The notes beneath the pieces were generated by a model. The model saw only the letters and a list, made by a program, of their open reading frames with translations. It made no database searches and was not told the origin of the DNA. The position numbers and the translations under genes are program-made. Positions 25,484 to 34,366 of a DNA stretch of 64,000 bases are shown here, piece after piece. Origin of the DNA: Lachnospiraceae bacterium KM106-2 (GTDB taxonomy: Bacteria > Bacillota > Clostridia > Lachnospirales > Lachnospiraceae); assembly GCA_009731425.1 (NCBI GenBank), contig AP018794.1, forward strand, positions 4,141,501 through 4,205,500, given 5' to 3'. Within the stretch, counting starts at the first letter, position 1, and every line of letters starts with the position of its first letter.

Positions 25484-27658
25484 ATGGGAGAAATTTATCA
25501 GTTTATCATTATTTCGCAAGCAATAGTGATATTTATACATATTTTAATAGTAACTTATTTATTAAATCGGGATACACATTATGGACAGACATCATTTGTG
25601 GTATTTACTTTATTATGTGCAGCAGATGGCATGCTTTCTCTGGATTGTATTTTGTCTAAAAGTATAGGCGCTGTTTCGTTGGTTATTGAACTTGAAAGTT
25701 TTGTGAGGGTATATATTCCGATTACCTTATTAATATACATATATCGATTATTTCATATAAGAGTACCCAAAAAAATATTGTGGTATATGGCAGTTTATAA
25801 TATTATTATGGGTCATATTTGTCTAACGAATAATTATTACCATTTACTGTATTCATCCATTAAAACTAATGTATTTTCAAATTATACCCAAGTAATTTTA
25901 GAGCCAGGTCCATGCTTTACCTACTTTATTATCAATGATATGGCAATTACGATCTGGATTGTCGTTACCATCTTTTATCTAGGAAGTAAACACAAAGAGA
26001 TTAATCGAAGTACAAGAATCTGCACTGGATTTATAGCAATATGTGTTGTTTATTTAGCAATTTCATTATTAGATACGAATCCTCAATACAGGATAAGATC
26101 TTTGGTAAGTGGGATTTTGTGCATTATTATATTTAGTTTGTTATATCATTATGAGATGTTTAATGTGACGAGAACTGCAGGGGAAAGAGTTTTTCAGAAT
26201 TTAGGACAACCGTTGCTTATCGTTGATAAAAAAAGAAGGTTATTAGAATATAATGATGTGGCGGAAATGTTATTTCCTAAATTAGCAACATGCAAAAGTG
26301 GGTCGAAGGTAGACTTAATCTATCCAGAGTTAATCGATATCTTTGAGAAGGATGAAGTCTGTGATGTGCAACTTCGTGATAGAATCTATGAAGGACGAGC
26401 ATCAAAGATCTATTATCATCAAAAGATTAGTGGATATGTTGTCTGTCTACTGGATGTAACGAATCAAAGAATATATATGAAACAGCTAATTGAAATGAAA
26501 AAAAATGCCGAAAATGCTAATACAGCTAAAAGTGACTTTTTATCTCGGATGTCCCATGATATGCGTACACCGATGAATGCAGTGATCGGAATGACTGAGA
26601 TTGCCAATCGAAGTCTGGATAATAAGGAAGTAGTGGAGAATTGTTTAAATAATGTTCAGCATTCGGCTAATTATCTTTTGGCATTGATCAATGATATTCT
26701 AGAACTTGCTAAAATTGAAAATGATAAGATGAAGCTAAACGAGACTCAATTTAATATGAAAGATTTATTCTATGATATAGAAATTCTGATCAAATCACTG
26801 CTAGAAAAGAAAAATATTCAGTATGAAATAATTGACCATTCTTTAGAACATGAGTTATTTTATGGTGATGACCTAAGGATTAAGCAGATTCTGATGAATG
26901 TAATTACGAATGCAATTAAATTTACACCGCAGGATGGAAAAGTAACCGTACATAGAAAAGAGCATTATGTAGATGATGAAAATTCGGTTTTAGAGTTTAA
27001 TATAGAAGATAACGGAATTGGAATGAGTGAAGAAAAAGCACAGATTATTTTTGCACCTTTTGAGCAAGGGGATGATTCTATCCAATCTCAATATGGAGGA
27101 TCAGGTCTAGGATTGTCCATAAGCAGGCAGTTACTTTCTTTAATGGACGGAACCATTGAAGTAGAAAGTGAATTAGGAAAAGGAAGTATCTTTACCATAT
27201 GCATTCCTCTTCGGACTGCGGATGCATGTAAGAAAGTAGAGGAAAAGCAGGAGGAGCAATATAATTTTCAAGGAAGAAGAGTACTTCTTGTAGAAGATAA
27301 TGAGATGAATATTGAAGTGTCTAAAATGATCCTTTTGATGCAGAATTTAAGAGTGGAGGTGGCTAGGAATGGCCTATCTGCTGTAAATATGTACATAGCT
27401 TCGCCTGAATACTATTACGATTATATCTTAATGGATGTAAGAATGCCAGTTATGGATGGACTAGAAGCAACAAGAAGAATTAGGGAGTCAGAAAGAAAGG
27501 ATGCAAAACAGGTTCCAATTATAGCTATGACAGCGAATGCTTATGAGGAAGACGTTAGAAAAGTAAAAGAATCTGGAATGAATGAACATTTAGAAAAACC
27601 AATCGATGTGGATCGGTTAGTGATGTGTTTAAAGAAGTACGAAGAAAATTACATTTAA
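25484..27658 (+). CDS. Hybrid histidine kinase with 7TM-type sensor and receiver domain
   Basis: About 724 aa. The N-terminal 220 residues contain about seven hydrophobic helices, as in the HisK_7TM sensor. A short PAS-like region (about 235-330) follows, then HisKA with the phospho-His in FLSRMSHDMRTPMNAVIGM near residue 357, and HATPase with NAIKFTP, DNGIGM and GSGLGLSI. The C-terminal receiver (about 604-720) has VLLVEDN and the phospho-Asp in ILMDVRMPVMDGLEA. The output partner is not encoded nearby unless it is the small downstream protein. ATG 25484 follows AGGCGG. Confidence 0.9.
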   Translation: MGEIYQFIIISQAIVIFIHILIVTYLLNRDTHYGQTSFVVFTLLCAADGMLSLDCILSKSIGAVSLVIELESFVRVYIPITLLIYIYRLFHIRVPKKILWYMAVYNIIMGHICLTNNYYHLLYSSIKTNVFSNYTQVILEPGPCFTYFIINDMAITIWIVVTIFYLGSKHKEINRSTRICTGFIAICVVYLAISLLDTNPQYRIRSLVSGILCIIIFSLLYHYEMFNVTRTAGERVFQNLGQPLLIVDKKRRLLEYNDVAEMLFPKLATCKSGSKVDLIYPELIDIFEKDEVCDVQLRDRIYEGRASKIYYHQKISGYVVCLLDVTNQRIYMKQLIEMKKNAENANTAKSDFLSRMSHDMRTPMNAVIGMTEIANRSLDNKEVVENCLNNVQHSANYLLALINDILELAKIENDKMKLNETQFNMKDLFYDIEILIKSLLEKKNIQYEIIDHSLEHELFYGDDLRIKQILMNVITNAIKFTPQDGKVTVHRKEHYVDDENSVLEFNIEDNGIGMSEEKAQIIFAPFEQGDDSIQSQYGGSGLGLSISRQLLSLMDGTIEVESELGKGSIFTICIPLRTADACKKVEEKQEEQYNFQGRRVLLVEDNEMNIEVSKMILLMQNLRVEVARNGLSAVNMYIASPEYYYDYILMDVRMPVMDGLEATRRIRESERKDAKQVPIIAMTANAYEEDVRKVKESGMNEHLEKPIDVDRLVMCLKKYEENYI

Positions 27659-27676
27659 GATGAGGGGACAAGAATA

Positions 27677-28201
27677 ATGAATATGAATGCGTATTCCAAA
27701 GTAAAAGAGCAATTAAATTCTTTCTTAGTAACAGCAAAGACAGAGGAATCCAGTGAGCATGTTAGTCAAATGAAATTAGATCGAATTAGAATCAAGCTGG
27801 AGAATGGATCGGAACTTAGTGCTAAGGAATTGGATTATTTAAAGAAGTATGATTCCGCTTTATATAGTAAAGCACTTATGATGAAACAAAAGAGAGAAAT
27901 GTTAAAGGCAAAGCTTGAACATTGTAACTCGAAAGAAGAGGTTGAACAGATTAGAGATACAGAATTATCTTTCGTATCTAAAAAAGATCCGGATGCCATG
28001 ATGAAGATAAATACGATAACAAATACCGTAGATAAGTTTTGCAAGACGATTCAGTATAAGAATCTTCCACAGACGACAAAAGAAGATCAGAAGAAGGATT
28101 CTATCAGTGGAGTTCATTATGAAATGAAATTAGGAAGTTACGGTATTACTTATATTGACGAGGATACTTATGAACAGGACAAAGATAGATCAAGGAGGTA
28201 G
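27677..28201 (+). CDS. Hypothetical protein, lysine-rich, helical
   Basis: A 174-aa protein that I do not recognise. Residues about 40-105 look helical and charged (SAKELDYLKKYDSALYSKALMMK...), possibly a coiled coil, with no membrane segment. The C-terminal part (SGVHYEMKLGSYGITYIDED) could be a small beta structure. It lies 18 bases after the kinase gene and 3 bases before hisA, with AGGGGA and AGGAGG sites between, so the three genes form an operon. Function unknown. Confidence 0.75.
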   Translation: MNMNAYSKVKEQLNSFLVTAKTEESSEHVSQMKLDRIRIKLENGSELSAKELDYLKKYDSALYSKALMMKQKREMLKAKLEHCNSKEEVEQIRDTELSFVSKKDPDAMMKINTITNTVDKFCKTIQYKNLPQTTKEDQKKDSISGVHYEMKLGSYGITYIDEDTYEQDKDRSRR

Positions 28202-28204
28202 AAT

Positions 28205-28984
28205 ATGAAATTTCGACCATGTATTGATATCCATAATGGAAAGGTAAAGCAAATTGTTGGTGGAAGTCTTTCTGATTATAAAGATCAGGCAAAGGAGAAC
28301 TTTGTATCAGAACAGAATGCAGCATTTTATGGGAAACTTTATTGCGATCATCAGTTAAGTGGTGGTCATATTATTCTACTTAATAAAGAAGGAAGTCAGT
28401 ATTATGAACAGGATTTAGAACAAGCAGCGCTTGCATTAAAAAGTTTTCCGGATGGACTGCAGATTGGTGGAGGCGTAAATGATAATAATGCAAAACGTTT
28501 TCTTTCTCTTGGTGCGACTCACGTAATTGTTACATCTTATGTATTCCGTGATGGTAGGATTTATTATGAAAATCTAAAGAAGTTAATTGATATCGTTGGA
28601 AAAGAGCATTTAGTACTTGATCTAAGCTGTCGTAAGAAGGATGGGGATTATTATATTGTTACAGATCGGTGGCAGCGATTTACGGAAGTAAAGATTACAA
28701 AAGAGTTAATAATTCAGTTAACAGAATATTGTGATGAATTTTTAATACATGCTGTGGATGTTGAGGGAAAGTCCAATGGAATAGAGCTAGAATTGATCTC
28801 TATTCTAGGAACCATAGAAGGTTTCCCTATTACTTATGCGGGAGGGATCTCTAGCTTTGCCGATCTGAAAGAATTAAAAAGACTAGGTAATAATCGCTTA
28901 GATGTTACAATTGGAAGCTCGTTAGACTTATTTGGTGGTAATATGAAGTTCCAAGACGTGATAAAGTTTATGTCTAATTGTTAA
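28205..28984 (+). CDS. hisA: Eukaryotic-type phosphoribosylformimino-AICAR isomerase
   Basis: A 259-aa TIM-barrel that isomerises ProFAR in histidine synthesis. It resembles yeast His6 rather than standard bacterial HisA: CIDIHNGKVKQIVGGSL, NFVSEQNAAFYGKLY, LQIGGGVND, LDLSCRKKDG, EFLIHAVDVEGKSNGIE and IGSSLDLFGGN align with the fungal protein. This branch (eukaryotic-type HisA, TIGR02129) is known from some Clostridia and presumably reflects transfer. It is detached from any his operon and sits behind a hybrid kinase. Confidence 0.9.
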   Translation: MKFRPCIDIHNGKVKQIVGGSLSDYKDQAKENFVSEQNAAFYGKLYCDHQLSGGHIILLNKEGSQYYEQDLEQAALALKSFPDGLQIGGGVNDNNAKRFLSLGATHVIVTSYVFRDGRIYYENLKKLIDIVGKEHLVLDLSCRKKDGDYYIVTDRWQRFTEVKITKELIIQLTEYCDEFLIHAVDVEGKSNGIELELISILGTIEGFPITYAGGISSFADLKELKRLGNNRLDVTIGSSLDLFGGNMKFQDVIKFMSNC

Positions 28985-29014
28985 GCAATTGTTACAAAAA
29001 GGTATAAAATTAAT

Positions 29015-29052
29015 AAAAAAGGCGCAAAAACACATGTTTTTACGCCTTTTTT
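29015..29052 (+). terminator. Terminator after hisA
   Basis: AAAAAAGGCGCAAAAACA pairs across CATG with TGTTTTTACGCCTTTTTT, a long stem with a T-run. Confidence 0.85.
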
Positions 29053-29363
29053 ATTGGTTGAATGTTCACAAGATTATTAATTTAGAATTAGAAGATTCCA
29101 ACATACTTTATATTGATATAAAAAAGTCATATGCATTATGCATGAAAAAGAACATATTACGATAGAAAAATCAAGCAAATTAAACTAAAAAAAACACTAA
29201 TGATATAAAATGTATTTTTCTGGTAACTAAAAACTCCCTCTAAACGGTTGAAATTTTTCTAATTTATGTTATAATTATTTCATAAATGTTAACAAGTTAT
29301 TACTTAAGTTAAAAAAGTATTTCTAGTTTGTAATATAAAAAATGTTAAAAAGAAGGAGTTTAT
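29053..29363 (+). promoter_or_regulatory. A+T-rich intergenic region with promoter of the hydrolase gene
   Basis: TTGAAA (29248-29253) and TATAAT (29270-29275), 16 bases apart, form a likely promoter. AGAAGGAG precedes the next ATG. Apart from this I see no structured element or gene in this 300-base stretch. Confidence 0.5.
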
Positions 29364-29834
29364 ATGAAGTCAAGCTTAAGGAAAATTAGTATTTGTCTAA
29401 TGGTTGCAATCATTACATTATCAATGTTTAATGTAGATGCATCAGCAGCTAGTTACAGTAAGAATGAACTAAGATACTTATCTGCAATTGTATATGCAGA
29501 ATCAGGTAACCAAAGTCATAAAGGTAAAGTGGCAGTGGCAAATGTAGTACTTAATCGCGTGAAGAGTAGAAAATATCCTAATAGTATAAAGTCAGTTATT
29601 TATCAAAAGGGTCAATTTACACCAGCAAGAAATGGTTCATTAAAGAAAGCATTATCATTATATGATAAAAATAGTTCAAGAATTAAATCAAGTAAAGCAG
29701 CTGCTAAGAAAGCATTATCTGGTAGCTCAGTTCTAACGAAAAAGTACTTATACTTCTCTGGTTATAGTTCAAAAAAGACAATTAAACAGAGATATGGAAA
29801 AGTTATTTTTATTGGAGCGCATTATTTTAGATAA
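29364..29834 (+). CDS. Secreted SleB-family cell-wall hydrolase
   Basis: A 156-aa protein. A signal peptide (residues 1-27, cleavage near ASA) precedes a Hydrolase_2 domain: LRYLSAIVYAESGNQSHKGKVAVANVVLNRVKS, with the catalytic Glu in YAESGN, and YQKGQFTPARNGSL. The family includes spore cortex-lytic SleB and CwlJ. Here there is no peptidoglycan-binding domain, so it is the bare catalytic module. Lysine-rich. Monocistronic with its own promoter and terminator. Confidence 0.88.
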   Translation: MKSSLRKISICLMVAIITLSMFNVDASAASYSKNELRYLSAIVYAESGNQSHKGKVAVANVVLNRVKSRKYPNSIKSVIYQKGQFTPARNGSLKKALSLYDKNSSRIKSSKAAAKKALSGSSVLTKKYLYFSGYSSKKTIKQRYGKVIFIGAHYFR

Positions 29835-29851
29835 GAATTGTTCGTGAGAAG

Positions 29852-29897
29852 CTTCATAGATATTAGAAAATAGTCTAATGTCTATGGAGTTTTTTTT
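29852..29897 (+). terminator. Terminator after the SleB-like gene
   Basis: A CTTCATAGA...TCTATGGAG stem followed by eight T residues. Confidence 0.8.
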
Positions 29898-30049
29898 ATA
29901 ATCATATCTTTATAATTTGCGATTCTTGTGTTATTATATTAAAATAAGTAAAAATGGAGTATATAATAATATGCTATGAGTAGTAGTTATATAGAAAGGA
30001 TGAAATAAGGGGAAAAATAATTTATTAAATTGGCAAGAGGAGAATATAA

Positions 30050-30907
30050 ATGAGTAATTTGTTTTCTGGACTAGAAGAGTATGGACTTACAGGATTAGAG
30101 AAAATGGATGTTTATGCTCAGGAATCGAAAACGAAGCTTATTTCAAACTTACAAAAGAGAGTGGTAGTTAAAATGCGAGAAGAAGAGTTAGTTTTTGACA
30201 AGACATATAAATGTCCTGCATGTGATGCAGAATTTAAATCAAAAGTTGTAAAGACTGGTAAAGCAAAATTAATTCAGACGGATAGCGATTTAAGACCGAA
30301 ATATGATCATGTAGATAGCTTGAAGTATGATGCAGTATTATGCCCAGAATGTGGATATGCGGCATTAGGCCGATTTTTTCAGTATTTGAGTTCCGCACAG
30401 ATAAAATACGTTAGAGAGAATATCACATCTAAGTTTCATAATCAAAAATTTGAAGGCAGTTATTATACATATGACGAGGCAATTAAACGTCACAAATTAG
30501 CATTATTAAGTTCTATGGTTAAGAATGCTAAAACAAGTGAGAAGGCATATACTTGTCTAAAGATTGCTTGGTTGTATCGTGGTAAAAGAGAAAATCTTTC
30601 AAATGATACAAAGAATTATGAAAATGAGATCAAGAAGTTACAAGCCTCTGAAGATGAGTTTTTAATGAAAGCTTATGAAGGGTTTAATGGAGCATTTTCA
30701 AAAGAAGATTTCCCAATGTGTGGAATGGATGAATATACAGTGATGTATATTGTATCTGATTTAGCATTTCGTGCAGGAAAATTAGATGAAGCAATGAGAA
30801 TGTTGTCTCATCTTTTATCAGGACGCGGTGCAAATGATCGTGTTAAAAATAAAGCGCGCGAATTAAAAGAAGAAATTAAGAAAGCGCAAGAAGCAAATCA
30901 GGAATAA
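30050..30907 (+). CDS. DUF2225 protein with zinc-ribbon cysteines
   Basis: A 285-aa cytoplasmic protein of family DUF2225. Two CxxC pairs, YKCPACDAEF (about residue 60) and LCPECGYAALGRF (about residue 103), form a probable zinc site. The C-terminal part is helical and repeat-like, similar to TPRs (SEKAYTCLKIAWLYRGKREN). The family is widespread in Firmicutes and spirochaetes without an assigned function. Monocistronic, with GAGGAG upstream. Confidence 0.85.
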   Translation: MSNLFSGLEEYGLTGLEKMDVYAQESKTKLISNLQKRVVVKMREEELVFDKTYKCPACDAEFKSKVVKTGKAKLIQTDSDLRPKYDHVDSLKYDAVLCPECGYAALGRFFQYLSSAQIKYVRENITSKFHNQKFEGSYYTYDEAIKRHKLALLSSMVKNAKTSEKAYTCLKIAWLYRGKRENLSNDTKNYENEIKKLQASEDEFLMKAYEGFNGAFSKEDFPMCGMDEYTVMYIVSDLAFRAGKLDEAMRMLSHLLSGRGANDRVKNKARELKEEIKKAQEANQE

Positions 30908-30919
30908 GTAACGTTTTGA

Positions 30920-30955
30920 AGTGTTTGTGTATGTAATTACACAAGCACTTTTTTT
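30920..30955 (+). terminator. Terminator after the DUF2225 gene
   Basis: A 12-bp stem, AGTGTTTGTGTA with TACACAAGCACT, and a T-run. Confidence 0.85.
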
Positions 30956-30959
30956 ATTT

Positions 30960-31001
30960 ACGTGAACATCGAGTCAAAGCGTGTATCTTCTCGTTCGCAT
31001 A
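30960..31001. repeat. Short (about 42 bp) copy of the 88-bp repeat family
   Basis: It starts ACGTGAACATCGAG and ends AAAGCGTGTATCTTCTCGTTCGC. These match the left edge and the right edge of the tandem array at 43.3 kb with the middle missing. Like that array, it lies immediately after a terminator. The rest of 31002-31214 shows only A+T-rich promoter-like sequence. Confidence 0.55.
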
Positions 31002-31214
31002 AGGTTAGAGAATTCATGAGTCATCTTTAGTAAAAAAATACAAATACAATAAAAAAGTACCAATTTAGATCGTGGCATCATCAGTGAAAAGATAAAAAAT
31101 TACAAAGACATCTGAAGAATGTCTTAAAATTATTTGTGCAAATGTTATAGAATATAACTGTAAACAAAAACTATATTGTGTATTTAGACGGAAAGGTCTA
31201 AGGGAGGAGCTAAT

Positions 31215-32552
31215 ATGAAGAAAAGAATATTATCTTTATGTTTGGTTTTTGCAATGTTACTGACAACATTAGTGGGGTGTAGCAGCAGCAATGCAAATAA
31301 GAGCGATGGAAAAAGCGATACCACAAGTAGTAAAAAAACTACTAGTAATGGTAAGAAAGAGAAGATTACCATTTGGGCATGGGATGAATCCTTTAATATC
31401 GTAGCTGCTAATCAAGCAAAGGAAATCTATGAGAAACAAAATAAGAACGTAGAAGTAGATGTTGTTACTATGGCACAGGATGATATTGTAGCGAAATTAA
31501 ATACAAGCCTTGCTTCTAAATCCTATGATGGTCTTCCTGATATTGTTTTGATTGAAGATTATCGAATTCAAGGATATTTAAATTCATATGCAAATGATTT
31601 CGCTGATCTTTCGAGCATCGCCAAAGCAAGCGATTTTGCTTCTTTTAAAACTGGTGTAGATCAAGTGAATGGAAAGATGTATGGTATTCCTTTTGATAGT
31701 GGTGTAGCAGCAACGTTCTATCGTACAGATTTAATTGAAAAAGCTGGTTATACAGAAAAAGATATGGAAAACTTGACTTGGGATAAATATATCGAAATCG
31801 GTAAAAAGGTAAAAGAGAAAACTGGTGTTGCTATGTGTACTCTTGATCCAAGTGATATCGGTCAGATCCGTATGATGTTACAGAGTGCTGGAGCTTGGTA
31901 TGTAGGCAATGATGGTAAGACTGTTACAATTAAAGATAACAAAGCATTAAAAGATGCAATTAAAGTATATAAGAAATTAGTAGATTCAGGAATTACAAAA
32001 CAAACAAGTGACTGGGATCAATTTGTTGGTGCATTCAACAAAGGTCAAGTAGCTTCTGTTCCAACAGGATGTTGGATTGTTCCTTCTATTATTAAAGCAA
32101 ATGATCAAAAAGGTAAATGGAAAGCAGCAGCCTTCCCAAGAATGTCTGAAAATGATAAATCTGTAAACGCTTCTTCTTGTGGTGGTGCTGGCTGGTATGT
32201 TCTTAAAAATGTTGGTCATGAAAAGACAGCAGTCGATTTCTTAGGAAAGACATTTGCTTCTGATAATGATTTAATGAATAACTTAGCAAGTGATATTACA
32301 TTAGTAAGTACTTTAAATAGTGCAAAGAGTGGATCTAACTACTCAGCAGGAAATGATTTCTTCGGAGGACAGAAATTATTCGCTGACTTTGCAAAATGGA
32401 ATGCTCAAGTACCAACTGTTAACTACGGATTGAGTACATATGCAATTGAAGATATTATGACAGAAGCTGTTCAAGCAATTGTAGGTGGAGCTGATATCGA
32501 TAAGACATTAGCAGATTATCAGACACAGGTTGAGGCAGCAGTAGCTCAATAA
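31215..32552 (+). CDS. Sugar ABC transporter substrate-binding lipoprotein
   Basis: A 445-aa family 1 extracellular solute-binding protein. The lipoprotein signal ends LLTTLVGCSSS (Cys 22), then a Ser/Thr/Lys linker. KITIWAWDESFNIVAANQAKEIYEKQN is the typical start of a MalE/UgpB-like fold. It delivers an oligosaccharide to the two permeases downstream. The neighbouring beta-galactosidase suggests a galactoside. No ATPase gene is present, so a shared MsmK-type ATPase elsewhere is likely. Confidence 0.92.
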   Translation: MKKRILSLCLVFAMLLTTLVGCSSSNANKSDGKSDTTSSKKTTSNGKKEKITIWAWDESFNIVAANQAKEIYEKQNKNVEVDVVTMAQDDIVAKLNTSLASKSYDGLPDIVLIEDYRIQGYLNSYANDFADLSSIAKASDFASFKTGVDQVNGKMYGIPFDSGVAATFYRTDLIEKAGYTEKDMENLTWDKYIEIGKKVKEKTGVAMCTLDPSDIGQIRMMLQSAGAWYVGNDGKTVTIKDNKALKDAIKVYKKLVDSGITKQTSDWDQFVGAFNKGQVASVPTGCWIVPSIIKANDQKGKWKAAAFPRMSENDKSVNASSCGGAGWYVLKNVGHEKTAVDFLGKTFASDNDLMNNLASDITLVSTLNSAKSGSNYSAGNDFFGGQKLFADFAKWNAQVPTVNYGLSTYAIEDIMTEAVQAIVGGADIDKTLADYQTQVEAAVAQ

Positions 32553-32560
32553 TAATTAAA

Positions 32561-32592
32561 TGGAATAGAGCGGATGGGGCCGCTCTATTCCA
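32561..32592 (+). promoter_or_regulatory. Intercistronic hairpin between binding protein and permeases
   Basis: A perfect 13-bp stem, TGGAATAGAGCGG with CCGCTCTATTCCA, has a 6-base loop and no T-run. Such hairpins commonly stabilise the upstream mRNA so that the binding protein is made in excess. Confidence 0.65.
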
Positions 32593-32624
32593 TTCTATCA
32601 GAGAGTTCCTAGGAGGTAGGTTTT

Positions 32625-33521
32625 ATGCAAAGACGTAGAAAGTCTGGGGAGATCAGCCCGGCACTAAATCGAAAAGGCTGGTTATTTGTTTTACCAAGTA
32701 TTTGTCTGATCGTATTATTTGTGTTCTATCCAATGATTCAGGCATTTATTACATCATTTAAAACAGGTGTAGGAGATGGCCTACAATTTTCGGGATTAGC
32801 AAATTATAAGAGATTATTGACAGATTCCACATTTAAAAAAGCATTAGGCAATACATTTTTATTCTTGATCATTCAAGTTCCGATCATGATCTTATTAGCA
32901 CTTGTTATCTCAAGTATGCTAAATGATAAGAAACTTAAATTTAGAGGATTCTTCCGTACTGCAATCTTTTTACCATGTGTTACTTCATTAGTTGCATATT
33001 CTATTATCTTCAAATCATTATTTGCCAATGATGGATTTGTAAATGCTGCACTGATGAATCTTCATTTGATCTCATCACCGATCAACTGGCTTACCAATGC
33101 AGTTTTTGCAAAAATTTTAATCATCATTGCTATCACATGGCGTTGGACTGGATATAATATGGTATTTTACTTAAGTGGACTTCAATCCATTGATGATGGT
33201 ATTTATGAAGCTGCCGCTATTGATGGAGCGACATCGGTTAAGAAGTTTACAAAGATTACATTGCCTTTATTAAAACCAATCATCTTATTTACAACGATCA
33301 ATTCAACGATTGGTACCTTACAGTTATTTGATGAAGTACAGAATATCACCAATGGTGGACCTGCCAATGAAACGATCACGATCTCTCAGTATATTTATAA
33401 TTTGATGTTTAAGTATACACCAAACTTTGGATATGCAGCTGCAGTATCTTATGTCATTGTAATATTGATCGTAATCTTTTCCTTCATTCAGTTAAGAGTA
33501 GGAGGCGATAAGAATGAGTAA
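32625..33521 (+). CDS. Sugar ABC transporter permease (MalF/UgpA type)
   Basis: A 298-aa protein with six helices. The EAA loop is YEAAAIDGATSVKKFTKITLPLLKP, which contacts the ATPase. LFVLPSICLIVLFVFYPMIQAFITSF is the first helix. AGGAGG precedes the start. It overlaps the next permease by 8 bases, so both are made together. Confidence 0.93.
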   Translation: MQRRRKSGEISPALNRKGWLFVLPSICLIVLFVFYPMIQAFITSFKTGVGDGLQFSGLANYKRLLTDSTFKKALGNTFLFLIIQVPIMILLALVISSMLNDKKLKFRGFFRTAIFLPCVTSLVAYSIIFKSLFANDGFVNAALMNLHLISSPINWLTNAVFAKILIIIAITWRWTGYNMVFYLSGLQSIDDGIYEAAAIDGATSVKKFTKITLPLLKPIILFTTINSTIGTLQLFDEVQNITNGGPANETITISQYIYNLMFKYTPNFGYAAAVSYVIVILIVIFSFIQLRVGGDKNE

Positions 33522-34353
33522 AAAAATTGCTAGAACATTCAAATATATTGTATTGTCTATTTTATCTATTATTTCCATATTTCCATTTTTCTGGATGGTA
33601 ATTGTGGCAACGAACCCATCTGTTGAGGTAACAAAAGGAACGTTGCTTCCTGGAACTTATTTTATGACGAATTTAAAGAACTTGCTTGCATCAGATCTTC
33701 ATTATATGACTGCATTTAAGAATTCGATCATTATCGCAGTTGTTACAACAACCTTAGCTATGGTCATCTCTTCATTAGCAGGATATTCATTTGAAGTGTA
33801 TCGAACAAAGAAAAGAGAAGTTTGCTTCAATGTTATCTTGTTATCGATGATGGTACCATTTGCAGCATTGATGGTTCCACTGTTCCAGTTGTTTGGTAAG
33901 TTTAATAACATCCCTGTTTTAAAATGGGTAGGATTAAATACATCTGGTTCTGTTATTATCATTGCGATTGCAACTGCTTTCTTGATCTTTTTCTTCCGTC
34001 AGAATACAAAGACATTTCCGAAAGAATTGATCGAAGCTGCCAGAATCGATGGATTAAATGAAGGAAGAATCTTCAGAAGCGTATATATGCCTACTATGAA
34101 GTCTACTTATGCAGCAGCGATTGTTGTTACCTTCATGACAAGCTGGAACAATTACTTGTGGCCATTGATCGCATTACAATCTTCTGATAAGAGAACATTA
34201 CCTCTTATTATTTCAGCTTTAGGCTCCTCATACACACCAGATTATGGTATGATTATGACAGCAATTGTTATCGCTACCATTCCATCCGCATTAGTATTCT
34301 TCTGTATGCAGAACTACTTTGTGGCAGGAATGACAGGATCCGTAAAAGGGTGA
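33514..34353 (+). CDS. Carbohydrate ABC transporter permease (MalG/UgpE type)
   Basis: A 279-aa protein with six helices and the EAA loop IEAARIDGLNEGRIFRSVYMP. Partner of the preceding permease. The C terminus YFVAGMTGSVKG is typical of the family. Beta-galactosidase starts 13 bases downstream in the same operon. Confidence 0.93.
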   Translation: MSKKIARTFKYIVLSILSIISIFPFFWMVIVATNPSVEVTKGTLLPGTYFMTNLKNLLASDLHYMTAFKNSIIIAVVTTTLAMVISSLAGYSFEVYRTKKREVCFNVILLSMMVPFAALMVPLFQLFGKFNNIPVLKWVGLNTSGSVIIIAIATAFLIFFFRQNTKTFPKELIEAARIDGLNEGRIFRSVYMPTMKSTYAAAIVVTFMTSWNNYLWPLIALQSSDKRTLPLIISALGSSYTPDYGMIMTAIVIATIPSALVFFCMQNYFVAGMTGSVKG

Positions 34354-34366
34354 TAGGAGGAACAGT

